This document shows positions 24,953 to 34,185 of a stretch of 48,328 nucleotides of DNA, in pieces; positions within the stretch are counted from its first letter, which is position 1, and every line of letters begins with the position of its first letter. Under the pieces are notes generated by a model. The model ran no database searches. It was not told the DNA's origin and saw only the letters and a program-made list of their open reading frames with translations. The DNA comes from UBA1738 sp964388835 (GTDB taxonomy: Bacteria; Bacillota; Clostridia; UBA1381). The DNA lies in NCBI GenBank assembly GCA_964388835.1, contig CAYMBZ010000005.1, forward strand, positions 1 to 48,328, written 5' to 3'. The translations under genes were made by a program, and so were the position numbers.

Positions 24953-26335
24953 TTATTTCAAACCTTCAAGATGTTTTTCGGCATCCTTTATTGCATTTAA
25001 AACGGTAGCTTTCGCCGGGCCGCCGATAACGGTTCTGCCATTTACGCAGGTTTCCATGCTTATTGCCGTATAAATATCATCAGCGATAATGTCGGAAAAT
25101 TCCTTGAATTCTTCAAGAGAAAGTTCATCAAGAGATCTATCCTTGCTTATTGAATAGAAAACAAGTTTGCCGACAACGGCGTGGGCATCACGGAAAGGCA
25201 TCCCCTTCTTTACAAGATAATCGGCAACGTCTGTTGCGTTGGTAAAGCCGCCTTTTGCGCCGCGAAGCATATTGTCGCGGTTTACCTTCATTGTGTTAAT
25301 CATATCACAGAAAACCGGGAGGCAGAGTTTAACCGTATCAATGGAATCGAAGATGGGTTCTTTATCCTCCTGCATATCCTTGTTATACGCAAGCGGGATT
25401 CCTTTCATTGTTGTCAAAAGTCCCATTAAGTGACCGTAAACACGTCCCGTTTTGCCGCGAATCAGCTCCGCAACATCGGGATTTTTTTTCTGCGGCATTA
25501 TTGAGGAACCGGTAGAATAAGCATCATCCATTTCAACGAAAGAAAATTCGTGACTTGACCACAGTATAAGCTCCTCACAAAAACGCGATAAGTGCATCAT
25601 TATAATGGAAAGACAGCTTGCAAGCTCAATCACGAAATCACGGTCCGAAACACCGTCCAAAGAGTTTTGCGTAACACCGGAAAAACCGAGCTCTGTGGCA
25701 ACAAATTCACGGTCTAACGGATATGTGGTGCCGGCAAGAGCCCCTGAACCCAAGGGCATGATGTTAATTCGGCGCTTGCAATCCAAAAGACGGTCAAAAT
25801 CGCGCTTTGCCATTTCAAAATATGCCATTAAGTGGTGCGCGAAGGTAACCGGCTGAGCCTTTTGCAGGTGAGTATATCCCGGCATTATTGTTTCGGTATG
25901 TTCCTTCGCAAGCGAAACAAGCGAAGCCATTAATTCTTTAAGCATTTCGGCAATTTCATCCGTTTCGTCATTTAAGTACATGCGTATATCAAGCGCAACC
26001 TGGTCATTACGGCTTCTGCCCGTATGGAGTCTCTTTCCTGCATCACCTATCTTGTCGGTTAAAAGCTTTTCGATATTCATATGTATATCTTCCGCATCGA
26101 TTAAAAATTCCACCTTGCCCGCCTCAATATCGGAAAGGATATCATGAAGTCCGGCAACGATTTTTTCTGAGTCCTCATGAGATATTATCCCCTGCTTGTC
26201 CAGCATTTTTGCATGTGCGATACTGCCCTTTATATCTTGTTTGTACATTCTTTTATCAAATCGAATGGATGAGTTAAAATCATCCACCTTTGCGTCGGTA
26301 TTCTTCTGAAACCGACCGCCCCATAATTTAGCCAT
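24953..26335 (-). CDS. argH: Argininosuccinate lyase
   Basis: A 460-residue lyase splitting argininosuccinate into arginine and fumarate. It begins KLWGGRF. It has the HMNIEKLL region, RSRNDQVALDIRMYL, the catalytic-histidine segment GYTHLQKAQPVT and the superfamily signature GSSIMPQKKNPD. It is a fumarase-superfamily homotetramer. It follows argG on the same strand after 84 bases that hold a hairpin and possible internal promoter. Confidence 0.97.
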   Translation of the reverse strand: MAKLWGGRFQKNTDAKVDDFNSSIRFDKRMYKQDIKGSIAHAKMLDKQGIISHEDSEKIVAGLHDILSDIEAGKVEFLIDAEDIHMNIEKLLTDKIGDAGKRLHTGRSRNDQVALDIRMYLNDETDEIAEMLKELMASLVSLAKEHTETIMPGYTHLQKAQPVTFAHHLMAYFEMAKRDFDRLLDCKRRINIMPLGSGALAGTTYPLDREFVATELGFSGVTQNSLDGVSDRDFVIELASCLSIIMMHLSRFCEELILWSSHEFSFVEMDDAYSTGSSIMPQKKNPDVAELIRGKTGRVYGHLMGLLTTMKGIPLAYNKDMQEDKEPIFDSIDTVKLCLPVFCDMINTMKVNRDNMLRGAKGGFTNATDVADYLVKKGMPFRDAHAVVGKLVFYSISKDRSLDELSLEEFKEFSDIIADDIYTAISMETCVNGRTVIGGPAKATVLNAIKDAEKHLEGLK

Positions 26336-26364
26336 TGATTTTTTCTCCTTTTGTGAAAATTAAA

Positions 26365-26405
26365 ACTTCCGGATTTATTATAACATAAAAATCCGGAAGT
26401 CACAA
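26365..26405 (-). promoter_or_regulatory. Hairpin with embedded promoter between argG and argH
   Basis: A perfect 12-bp stem (ACTTCCGGATTT 26365-26376 with its complement 26389-26400) has a 12-base loop and, reading leftward, is followed by TTTTAATTTT. It therefore looks like a terminator or attenuator after argG. The same stretch holds a leftward promoter: TTGTGA (26405-26400), a 17-base spacer, then TATAAT (26382-26377) in the loop. It could separate argH expression from argG. Confidence 0.6.
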
Positions 26406-26419
26406 TACATTTTTACATA

Positions 26420-27649
26420 TTATTTCTTGTATTTGTTTTCGCCGTTTTTAGCCATCATCATAGCGCGAACCTTGAGCGGTAAGCCGTAAAGATTGATGAA
26501 GCCTTCGCTGTCCTTGTGAGAATACAATTCGTGAGAATCTCCGAAAGAAGCGATATCTTCATTATACAACGAATAAGGACTCTTAGCACCTGCCGGGTAA
26601 ATATTACCTTTATAAAGCTTAAGTCTTACTTCACCCGTAACTGTTTCATCCATAACGTCAAACATTGCGCTCATAGCTTCGCGGAGAGGTGTAAACCACT
26701 TTCCGTCATAAACAAGCTCTGCAAATTTAACTGCGGATTGACGTTTAAAACTCTGAGTATCACGGTCGAGACAGAGATATTCAAGCTCCTTGATTGCAGC
26801 ATACAAAATTGTTCCGCCGGGAGTTTCGTAAACACCGCGCGACTTCATGCCGACAAGGCGGTCTTCCACGATATCGGCGATACCTACGCCATATGCTCCG
26901 CCGATTTTGTTGAGTTCTTCAAGCAAAGCAAGGGGTTCCATTTTCTTACCGTCAAGTGCAACCGCTTCACCTTTTTCAAAGCTGAGAGTGATGTATTTTG
27001 CATCCTCGGGAGCCTTTTCGGGTGAAACACCGAGCTTCAAAAGGCTGTCAAGCTGAGGTTCGTTTGCCGGATCCTCAAGATCCATGCCCTCATGGCTTAT
27101 GTGCCATACGTTGCGGTCACGTGAATAAAGCTCTTTTTTGGTAACCGGTATTTCAATACCATGTGCGTTTGCGTAATCAACAGCATCCTCGCGAGATTTA
27201 ATATCCCAGATACGCCATGGTGCAATTACTTTAAGATTAGGATTGAGCGCCTTGATTGTAAGCTCAAAACGAACCTGGTCATTGCCCTTACCGGTACAGC
27301 CGTGGCAGATTGCGGTAGCGCCTTCTTTTTCTGCAATTTCAACCAACTTTTTCGCAATAATCGGGCGGGCATGAGATGTACCCAAAAGATATTTACCCTC
27401 ATATTCTGCTCCGGATTTAACAACCGGCCAAATGTAATCCTTTACGTATTCCGCCTTTAAGTCAGCTATATAAAGCTTGGAAGCGCCTGCTTTTTTTGCA
27501 CGCTCTTCAAGACCGTCGGTTTCCTTTCCCTGACCTACGTCACCGCAAACGGCGATTACTTCGTAATCATAATTTTCCTTAAGCCACGGGATGATGATTG
27601 ATGTATCAAGTCCTCCCGAATATGCGAGAACAACTTTTTCTTTAGACAT
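26420..27649 (-). CDS. argG: Argininosuccinate synthase
   Basis: A 409-residue ATP-dependent ligase joining citrulline and aspartate. The nucleotide-binding loop is AYSGGLDTSI at 9-18, and further motifs are CHGCTGKGNDQVRFE and PVTKKELYSRDRNVWHISHEG. GGAGGAA precedes the ATG. Transcribed leftward with argH; the promoter overlaps two ARG-box-like sites. Confidence 0.97.
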   Translation of the reverse strand: MSKEKVVLAYSGGLDTSIIIPWLKENYDYEVIAVCGDVGQGKETDGLEERAKKAGASKLYIADLKAEYVKDYIWPVVKSGAEYEGKYLLGTSHARPIIAKKLVEIAEKEGATAICHGCTGKGNDQVRFELTIKALNPNLKVIAPWRIWDIKSREDAVDYANAHGIEIPVTKKELYSRDRNVWHISHEGMDLEDPANEPQLDSLLKLGVSPEKAPEDAKYITLSFEKGEAVALDGKKMEPLALLEELNKIGGAYGVGIADIVEDRLVGMKSRGVYETPGGTILYAAIKELEYLCLDRDTQSFKRQSAVKFAELVYDGKWFTPLREAMSAMFDVMDETVTGEVRLKLYKGNIYPAGAKSPYSLYNEDIASFGDSHELYSHKDSEGFINLYGLPLKVRAMMMAKNGENKYKK

Positions 27650-27697
27650 ATTGAAATTCCTCCGATTTTGTTATAAAATAGTATCAAATACAACTTA

Positions 27698-27731
27698 AGT
27701 ATTATTATACATTTTAATTTATAATTATGCA
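27698..27731. promoter_or_regulatory. Pair of ARG-box-like operators at the argG promoter
   Basis: Two 14-mers at 27698-27711 and 27718-27731 each match the self-complementary arginine-repressor core TGnATwwwwATnCA with one mismatch. They are 20 bases apart, the spacing at which ArgR/AhrC hexamers bind tandem boxes. The first covers the -10 and the second the -35 of the argG promoter, consistent with repression. Confidence 0.6.
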
Positions 27732-27732
27732 A
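27704..27732 (-). promoter_or_regulatory. Sigma-A-type promoter for argG
   Basis: On the leftward strand TTGCAT (27732-27727), a 17-base spacer and a perfect TATAAT (27709-27704) lie about 55 bases before the argG start codon. Confidence 0.7.
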
Positions 27733-27776
27733 TAGTAAAATGTAATAAAACTATACAAAAACAGGAGGTCTTTTTT

Positions 27777-28277
27777 GTGATTATTTTAGGTATAGATCCC
27801 GGATATGCAATTGTAGGCATCGGAGTGCTGGAATACAAGGGAAATAAGTTTCGCCCGATTGAGTATAATGCCATAACCACACACGCATCGATGATAACAA
27901 GCTTGCGGCTAAAAAAAATAAAAGATGAAATTCAGGAATATCTGCATAAATATAAACCGGATGCTGTGGCGATAGAAGAGCTGTTTTTTAACAACAATGC
28001 AAAGACGGCAATTGCCGTTGCACAGGCACGCGGTGTAATGGTGGCGGAGGCGGCAAGCCTTGATATTCCAATATATGAATACACACCGCTTCAGATAAAA
28101 CAGGCAGTGACAGGCTACGGACGTGCGGAAAAGGGGCAGATACAGCAGATGGTGAAAATGCTTCTCAACTTAAATGCCATACCTAAGCCGGATGATGCGG
28201 CGGATGCTCTGGCTGTGGCGATATGCCATGCACATTCCTCAAAAATAAATGACACTTTCGGAGAAAATCGGCTGTAA
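27777..28277 (+). CDS. ruvC: Holliday junction resolvase RuvC
   Basis: A 166-residue endonuclease that cuts Holliday junctions. It has an RNase H fold with the four acidic catalytic residues D7 (GIDPG), E67 (IEELF), D140 and D143 (PDDAADAL). The start is GTG at 27777, 7 bases after AGGAGG. It opens a ruvC-ruvA-ruvB cluster, divergent from argG. Confidence 0.96.
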   Translation: MIILGIDPGYAIVGIGVLEYKGNKFRPIEYNAITTHASMITSLRLKKIKDEIQEYLHKYKPDAVAIEELFFNNNAKTAIAVAQARGVMVAEAASLDIPIYEYTPLQIKQAVTGYGRAEKGQIQQMVKMLLNLNAIPKPDDAADALAVAICHAHSSKINDTFGENRL

Positions 28278-28281
28278 AATC

Positions 28282-28299
28282 CGTTACATACTTGTAACG
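28282..28299. repeat. Inverted repeat in the ruvC-ruvA gap
   Basis: CGTTACA (28282-28288) and TGTAACG (28293-28299) form a perfect 7-bp stem with a 4-base loop. A TATAAT at 28332-28337 follows, but no good -35 is visible. It could be a weak terminator after ruvC or an operator for ruvAB. Confidence 0.4.
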
Positions 28300-28392
28300 T
28301 AAACGTAAATGCGATTTTTGTCAAAATATGATATAATGAAGTGTAATCTGTAAAATGGGGTTATATTTGATATGTAAAGAAAGGGAAACATA

Positions 28393-28977
28393 ATGTTTTA
28401 TTATTTAAAGGGAGAAATCGCTTTAAAACAGGACAATTTTGTTGTTTTGGATAACTGCGGTGCGGGGTATAAAATTTACACCTCACGTAATTCGGCGGAT
28501 AAGGTTCAAGTCGGAAGCAGTGCGGTTTTTTATACTCATTTACATGTAAGAGAGGATATATTTGATATTTACGGCTTTGCTTCAAAGGAAGAACTGTCGC
28601 TTTTTCAGCAATTGCTGTCGGTGTCGGGAGTGGGTCCGAAAGCGGCGCTTGCAATTCTTTCGGTTGTATCGCCGGAGCAACTTGTGCTTGCTGTTATGAC
28701 AAATGATGCAAAGACATTAACCAAGGCGGCGGGTGTGGGTGCAAAAATGGCACAGCGAGTTATTTTGGAACTGAAGGACAAGCTTAAAAACACCGATATT
28801 GTTCCGAAGGAGATTTCGGGAACCGACATTGATGTGGATGACAGCGGGGATGAGGCGGTGAGTGCACTTGTTGTGCTGGGTTATTCTCGGCAGGAGGCGC
28901 AGAAGGCGGTTGCAAAGGTTGATTTGACATTGCCCACGGAAGAAATTGTTAAGCAGGCTTTGATAAAGCTTATGTAG
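28393..28977 (+). CDS. ruvA: Holliday junction DNA helicase subunit RuvA
   Basis: A 194-residue RuvA. The N-terminal OB fold (MFYYLKGEIALKQDNFVVL) is followed by helix-hairpin-helix motifs (LLSVSGVGPKAALAILS and LTKAAGVGAKMAQRVILELKDK) and, after an acidic linker, the C-terminal domain that contacts RuvB (EAVSALVVLGYSRQEAQKAV). The tetramer binds the junction and loads RuvB. The ATG lies 16 bases after AAAGAAAGG, a modest ribosome binding site. Confidence 0.96.
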   Translation: MFYYLKGEIALKQDNFVVLDNCGAGYKIYTSRNSADKVQVGSSAVFYTHLHVREDIFDIYGFASKEELSLFQQLLSVSGVGPKAALAILSVVSPEQLVLAVMTNDAKTLTKAAGVGAKMAQRVILELKDKLKNTDIVPKEISGTDIDVDDSGDEAVSALVVLGYSRQEAQKAVAKVDLTLPTEEIVKQALIKLM

Positions 28978-28999
28978 CGGTTGGTAAGGATGATAGAAT

Positions 29000-30010
29000 A
29001 TGATTTTTGATGATAATGAGAGAATAGTAACCGGAGATTTTTTAGATGAGGATGCGGATATTGAGGTAGGTCTGCGCCCGCGTCGTCTGGAGGACTACGT
29101 GGGACAGGAAAAGGTTAAGGATAATCTGAGTATTTATATCAATGCCGCAAAGGAAAGGCGGGAACCGCTAGACCACGTTCTTTTGTACGGACCTCCGGGA
29201 CTTGGAAAAACAACGCTTGCGGGGATTATTTCGAACGAAATGGGCGTTAATATCCGCATAACCAGCGGACCTGCCATAGAAAAGGCGGGGGATTTGGCGG
29301 CTATTTTAACCAATCTTTCCCACAATGACATTTTGTTTATTGATGAAATACACAGAATGTCAAGAACGGTGGAGGAAATTTTGTATCCGGCTATGGAGGA
29401 TTACGCACTGGACATTATTATAGGAAAAGGTCCGTCGGCAAAGTCAATTCGTCTTGATTTGCCGAAATTCACATTAATCGGCGCTACAACCAGGGCGGGA
29501 CTTTTGACCGCACCTTTAAGAGACCGCTTCGGCGTAATTGCAAGGCTGGAGCTGTATTCGACGGATGAGTTGAAAAGAATTGTCAAACGCTCGGCAAGTC
29601 TTTTGGGCGTTGAGATAGACGACGGAGGTGCGGAAGAAATAGCAAGCCGTTCGCGCGGTACGCCGAGAATTTCAAATCGATTGTTAAAGCGCGTGCGCGA
29701 TTTTGCACAGGTTAAATTTGACGGAAAAATCACAAGAGAAATCGCATCCGAGTCTCTTCTTAAAATGGAAATAGACGATAAGGGACTTGATATGATTGAC
29801 AATAAGATGATAATGACCATGATTAAAAATTTCAGGGGAGGGCCGGTAGGTCTTGAAACTCTCGCGGCAACCATAGGGGAGGAAGCAAATACCATTGAAG
29901 ACGTGTATGAGCCGTATCTTATGCAATTGGGGTACATTTCGCGCACACCGAGGGGAAGGATTGTGACACAATCGGGATATGAGCATTTTAATATGCCCGT
30001 TCCCGAGTAA
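29000..30010 (+). CDS. ruvB: Holliday junction DNA helicase subunit RuvB
   Basis: A 336-residue AAA+ motor for branch migration. It starts with the RPRRLEDYVGQ segment. Walker A is GPPGLGKTT at 64-72 and Walker B LFIDEIHR around 112-119. The sensor region GATTRAGLLTAPLRDRFG and a winged-helix C-terminus (IEDVYEPYLMQLGYISRTPRGR) follow. It lies 22 bases after ruvA. Confidence 0.98.
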   Translation: MIFDDNERIVTGDFLDEDADIEVGLRPRRLEDYVGQEKVKDNLSIYINAAKERREPLDHVLLYGPPGLGKTTLAGIISNEMGVNIRITSGPAIEKAGDLAAILTNLSHNDILFIDEIHRMSRTVEEILYPAMEDYALDIIIGKGPSAKSIRLDLPKFTLIGATTRAGLLTAPLRDRFGVIARLELYSTDELKRIVKRSASLLGVEIDDGGAEEIASRSRGTPRISNRLLKRVRDFAQVKFDGKITREIASESLLKMEIDDKGLDMIDNKMIMTMIKNFRGGPVGLETLAATIGEEANTIEDVYEPYLMQLGYISRTPRGRIVTQSGYEHFNMPVPE

Positions 30011-30027
30011 AAGGGAGGAAATATAGA

Positions 30028-31656
30028 ATGAAAAAAATAGCGGTAACGCTTCTTTTGTTGTGCAGTTTCTTTGTGAACACAGCCTTTGCAGAGTCTCTTA
30101 TATTGGAATATGACGGCGGTATTCATAATTATACCGGAGCGGTGTATGACCTTAAGGTCAATGGAAAATTATTGACCGATTTGCCACTTGAACCCATTGT
30201 TTTTAATGACAGAGCACTGGTACCGGTGCGTGAGGTTTTTGAGGCATTGGGTGCTAAGGTTGATTACGATACATACGATAAATCAACCTCGATAACCTAC
30301 GTAAGCACATCGGTACGCCTTAGGATAGGATCGGAAACCGCAAGAGTGAACGGAAAGAATAAAACGATTCCGGACGGTGCAGTGCCTCGTCTTATCGCAA
30401 AATGGGGAGAAAACGCAAAAACTATGGTACCTGTAAGATTTATCTCGGAAAACGTGGGACTTGATGTGGGCTTTGACGGAGAGAAAGGAGTTATTTCGAT
30501 TACCGACCCGTCGGTGTCTGTACGTCCATCGCCGAATCCGACCGCCGCGCCGAGTTTTTCAAATAAGCTTAATAAGCTGGAATATAAAGAGGAGAGCGGA
30601 GTGGTTACGGTGACCGTTTCGGCAAGTGAAAAAATTGAAAAAATTTCAAATGCCGCGGTTACATCATCAGGGGTATTGTATGTGGATGTTTATGGCGTGT
30701 CCTACACTACGGCAAATAAAACCGAGGTAAATTTGGGAGCGGTAAAGTCTGTACGGTTCGGACAGCATGAGGAAGCCGCAAGAATTGCGCTGGATACCGA
30801 GAATATGAAAAAATACAATGCGGCGCTTTCGGAGGATAAAAAATCTGTTGTGATTAAGGTTACTGCAGATGAGAACGGAAATGTTTCACAGCCGGTATCA
30901 CCGTCGGCGACACCATCACAATCACCATCAGAGACGGCAACACCTGCGCCGACACAATCGCCTACGGCTCCGCAGATAAAATACAGCGATAAAAAGCTTG
31001 TTGTAATCGATGCGGGACACGGAGGAAGCGACCCCGGTGCTATCGGATATCTGATGACGGATGAGGAAAAACAGGAATATTATGCCGCACTTGAAAGCAC
31101 CGAACCGATTTTGGCAACAATGAAGCCGGGAACGGGTAAAAAATGCAATGAAAAGGATATTGCTCTTTCGGTTGCAACAAAAGTGAAAAATAATCTGGAG
31201 GCAAACGGTGTCAATGTAGTCATGACAAGAACGGGTGATACATATCCTACTCTTGATTCAAGACCCGAGCTTGCAAACAGCAAGGGAGCGGTTATATTTG
31301 TAAGCATACACGTAAATTCCACCACAGCGAGTGTTACCGGGGCAAAGGGAATTGAGGTGTATTATAGCGAAAGCAATAACGATAATACTCTGGGCGTTAC
31401 AAGTAAACAGCTTTCGAATTCGTTGTTGGATTCGCTTATAGACTTTACCGCCGCAAAATCGCGGGGTGTTAAAACGGGAGATTTGCTGGTAAACAGAAAG
31501 TGTTTAATGCCGTCATCGTTAGTGGAAATCGGATTTGTAAATAACCCGGATGAGCTTGAACTCATGACTTCGGACAGCTATCAAAACAAGCTTGCCGCCG
31601 GAGTTACCGAGGGAATTATGACGATATGGAAGAAGGTAAAGCTTCCGAAGAATTAA
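30028..31656 (+). CDS. Secreted N-acetylmuramoyl-L-alanine amidase with wall-binding domains
   Basis: A 542-residue exported protein. Signal peptide about 1-21 (cleavage near AFA-ES). A copper-amine-oxidase-N-like domain (about 42-160) contains ALVPVREVFEALGA and MVPVRFISENVG. An AMIN domain (about 183-280) and a Pro/Ser/Thr linker (287-315) follow. The Amidase_3 catalytic domain (323-538) has zinc ligands H331, E375 and H428 and catalytic E500. It should cleave the amide between MurNAc and the peptide stem. Between E375 and the first histidine lies an insertion of about 25 residues (MTDEEKQEYYAALES). The amidase next to ruvB is a common Clostridia arrangement. Confidence 0.93.
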   Translation: MKKIAVTLLLLCSFFVNTAFAESLILEYDGGIHNYTGAVYDLKVNGKLLTDLPLEPIVFNDRALVPVREVFEALGAKVDYDTYDKSTSITYVSTSVRLRIGSETARVNGKNKTIPDGAVPRLIAKWGENAKTMVPVRFISENVGLDVGFDGEKGVISITDPSVSVRPSPNPTAAPSFSNKLNKLEYKEESGVVTVTVSASEKIEKISNAAVTSSGVLYVDVYGVSYTTANKTEVNLGAVKSVRFGQHEEAARIALDTENMKKYNAALSEDKKSVVIKVTADENGNVSQPVSPSATPSQSPSETATPAPTQSPTAPQIKYSDKKLVVIDAGHGGSDPGAIGYLMTDEEKQEYYAALESTEPILATMKPGTGKKCNEKDIALSVATKVKNNLEANGVNVVMTRTGDTYPTLDSRPELANSKGAVIFVSIHVNSTTASVTGAKGIEVYYSESNNDNTLGVTSKQLSNSLLDSLIDFTAAKSRGVKTGDLLVNRKCLMPSSLVEIGFVNNPDELELMTSDSYQNKLAAGVTEGIMTIWKKVKLPKN

Positions 31657-31681
31657 AATGAAGGAATACAGAGGAAGATCA

Positions 31682-32707
31682 ATGAAAAGACAGGATTTTT
31701 ACTATGAGCTCCCGGAGGAGCTGATTGCACAGGAGCCGCTTTCGGACCGTCAAAGTTCAAGGCTGATGTGCCTTAACAAGCATACGGGTGAGCTCGAACA
31801 TAAGCATTTTTATGATATTGTGGACTTATTAAACCCGGGGGATTGCCTCATACTCAACGATACACGTGTTATTCCGGCGCGTCTTTACGGCGAAAAGGAG
31901 GGAACCGGCGGACATATAGAATTTCTGCTTTTGCATAAGCACAAGCTGGATGAATGGGAAGTAATATTGAAGCCGGGAAGAAAGGCAAAGCCGGGTGCGC
32001 GTTTTGTATTCGGAAACGGAGAACTGAAAGCTGAGGTTTTGGAGGTTGTAAATGACGGAAACCGCATTGTCAAATTCTTTTATGACGGCGTGTTTGAAGA
32101 GGTTTTGGAGCGATTGGGAGAAATGCCTCTGCCCCATTATATAACAAAAAAGCTTGATGATAAGGAACGTTATCAGACGGTTTACGCGAAGTGTGCGGGT
32201 TCGGCGGCGGCGCCTACGGCAGGCTTGCATTTCACTCGCGAGCTTATGGAAAAAATAGAAAAAAAGGGCGTAAGTATAGGCTACGTAACTTTGCATGTGG
32301 GGCTGGGAACATTCAGACCGGTTAAGACTGATGAGATTACCGACCATAAAATGCATTCAGAATTTTACATTTTGCCGCAGGAGACGGCAGAACTGGTTAA
32401 TGAAACGAAAAGAAACGGCGGACGAGTGATTGCGGTTGGCACAACCGCAACAAGAACGCTGGAGACGGTTGGGATGATTTCGCCCGTGCTTAAAGAGCAA
32501 ACCGGCTGGACGGATATATTTATATACCCGGGAAAAAGCTTTAACGTAATTGATGCGCTCATAACAAACTTTCATTTGCCGGAATCGACCTTGATTATGT
32601 TGGTTAGTGCTCTTGCCGGCAGGGAAAATGTGCTCAGAGCGTATAATGAGGCGGTTAAGGAAAAATATAGGTTTTTCAGCTTCGGTGATGCGATGTTTAT
32701 TTATTGA
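31682..32707 (+). CDS. queA: tRNA preQ1(34) S-adenosylmethionine ribosyltransferase-isomerase
   Basis: A 341-residue QueA, which makes epoxyqueuosine on tRNA. It has FYYELPEELIAQEPL, CLILNDTRVIPARL, the SAAAPTAGLHFT motif, HVGLGTFRPV and the C-terminal ITNFHLPESTLIMLVSA. ATG at 31682 chosen because GAGGAAGA lies 4-10 bases ahead; an ATG at 31658 would add 8 poorly conserved residues. The usual partner tgt does not follow here. Confidence 0.96.
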   Translation: MKRQDFYYELPEELIAQEPLSDRQSSRLMCLNKHTGELEHKHFYDIVDLLNPGDCLILNDTRVIPARLYGEKEGTGGHIEFLLLHKHKLDEWEVILKPGRKAKPGARFVFGNGELKAEVLEVVNDGNRIVKFFYDGVFEEVLERLGEMPLPHYITKKLDDKERYQTVYAKCAGSAAAPTAGLHFTRELMEKIEKKGVSIGYVTLHVGLGTFRPVKTDEITDHKMHSEFYILPQETAELVNETKRNGGRVIAVGTTATRTLETVGMISPVLKEQTGWTDIFIYPGKSFNVIDALITNFHLPESTLIMLVSALAGRENVLRAYNEAVKEKYRFFSFGDAMFIY

Positions 32708-32746
32708 ATATTTTTCAAATTTAACCTAAGCTGAAAAGGAGAGGAT

Positions 32747-34129
32747 ATGGAATCACTGCTTGAACTTCTTGAAAAAAACAAAAAAATCCCCATGCATATG
32801 CCGGGGCACAAAAGGAATACAGCGCTTGCTCCGTACCTGAAAAAATTGGCGGCAGATTGTGATATTACGGAGATTGACGGATTTGATAACCTCCATATGG
32901 CAGAGGGGATTTTGTTTCAATCGATGGAACGTGCGGCGAGAATGAGAGGCGCAGATAGGGCGTTTTATTCCGTAAACGGATCCACCTGCGGGATTTTGGC
33001 GGCTGTATATGCGGTTGCTTACGGAAAAAAAGTTATTGCGGCGAGAAATTGCCATAAGTCGGTGTATAATGCGCTGGAGCTGTGCCGCGCGGATACGGTG
33101 TTTGTAAATCCCGGAATCGATACCGCTATCGGTATGTGTTCAAATATATCCACGGAGGATGTTGAAAAAAAGCTCAAAGACAATCCCGATACCGCTTTGG
33201 TTATAGTGACCTCACCGACATATGAGGGTGTGGTAAGCGATATTGAGGGGGTATGCCGCGCCGCGCATGGTGTGGGTGTTCCGGTTTTGGTGGATGCGGC
33301 GCATGGTGCGCATTTTGGCTTTGGCGGAGGATTTCCCGGGGATGCAATTTCATGCGGTGCGGATATTTCGGTTGAAAGCTTGCACAAAACTTTGCCGTCA
33401 CTGACGCAGACGGCGGTAATATATGTTTCGGGGGAGAGAGTGAGCTTTGAACGTATTGCGGATAAGCTCGCAGTGTTCGAAACAAGTAGTCCGTCATATC
33501 TGCTTATGGCTTCCGCGGACAGTTGTATGCGGCTTTTGCAAGAAAAGGGAAGTGCACTGTTTGAAAATTGGCGGCGGCGTATTGATTTTATTTATAAAGA
33601 AGCGGAAAAGCTTTGCAACATAAGGCTTTTGAACAATTCGGACGGCAGATTTTATGACTTTGATAAAAGCAAGCTTGTAATGTACGGAGTTTCGGGCAGA
33701 AAGATAACCGAGGGATTTTCAAGGCTGGGGATAGAATGTGAAATGACATCCGGCGGATATACCGTTGCAATGACGGGCATGGGGGATACCGATGCCGTGA
33801 CGGAGTATTTTACAAAATGCCTTTTAAAGCTGGACATGGAAACGGAAACGGCAGAATGTGAGTATGATTTTTATCAAAGTAAGCCGGAGGCGGTAATGCC
33901 GGCGTATGAAGTCGTGGGACATGAGTGCAGCTATGAAAGCATCGAGAACGCATACGGGCGAATATGCGGACAATATCTTTGGGCATATCCTCCCGGGATT
34001 CCGATTATAATTCCCGGAGAGAAAATAACCGAGGAGATGGTTGAAATCTTAGCGGCATATAAAAAATGCGGCGTAAGGCTCATGGGAACACCGTGCTTTG
34101 CGGAGAATAGGATATTGGTTATTAAATAA
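32747..34129 (+). CDS. PLP-dependent Orn/Lys/Arg decarboxylase family protein
   Basis: A 460-residue fold-type-I PLP enzyme of the YaaO/SpeA-like branch. It has PMHMPGHKRN near the N-terminus, the cofactor-contacting LVDAAHGAHFGF (D183, H186) and the Schiff-base lysine K214 in SLHKTLPSLTQT. The C-terminal domain has YPPGIPIIIPGE. Family members decarboxylate arginine, lysine or ornithine to polyamine precursors; which substrate cannot be told. GGAGAGGA precedes the ATG. Confidence 0.9.
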   Translation: MESLLELLEKNKKIPMHMPGHKRNTALAPYLKKLAADCDITEIDGFDNLHMAEGILFQSMERAARMRGADRAFYSVNGSTCGILAAVYAVAYGKKVIAARNCHKSVYNALELCRADTVFVNPGIDTAIGMCSNISTEDVEKKLKDNPDTALVIVTSPTYEGVVSDIEGVCRAAHGVGVPVLVDAAHGAHFGFGGGFPGDAISCGADISVESLHKTLPSLTQTAVIYVSGERVSFERIADKLAVFETSSPSYLLMASADSCMRLLQEKGSALFENWRRRIDFIYKEAEKLCNIRLLNNSDGRFYDFDKSKLVMYGVSGRKITEGFSRLGIECEMTSGGYTVAMTGMGDTDAVTEYFTKCLLKLDMETETAECEYDFYQSKPEAVMPAYEVVGHECSYESIENAYGRICGQYLWAYPPGIPIIIPGEKITEEMVEILAAYKKCGVRLMGTPCFAENRILVIK

Positions 34130-34185
34130 GCTGATGAGTGGCGGAACACTAAAAATTGCGAAGCGAATTTTGGGAGGAAGTATTT

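Noticed and set aside
28318..28337. A promoter TTGTCA...TATAAT before ruvA
   Set aside because: The spacer is only 8 bases, far too short; no better -35 was found.
30901..30972. Ser/Pro/Thr-rich repeats in the amidase gene as a CRISPR or other DNA repeat
   Set aside because: They are a low-complexity linker in frame with the amidase, with no regular repeat-spacer structure. No CRISPR array was seen anywhere.
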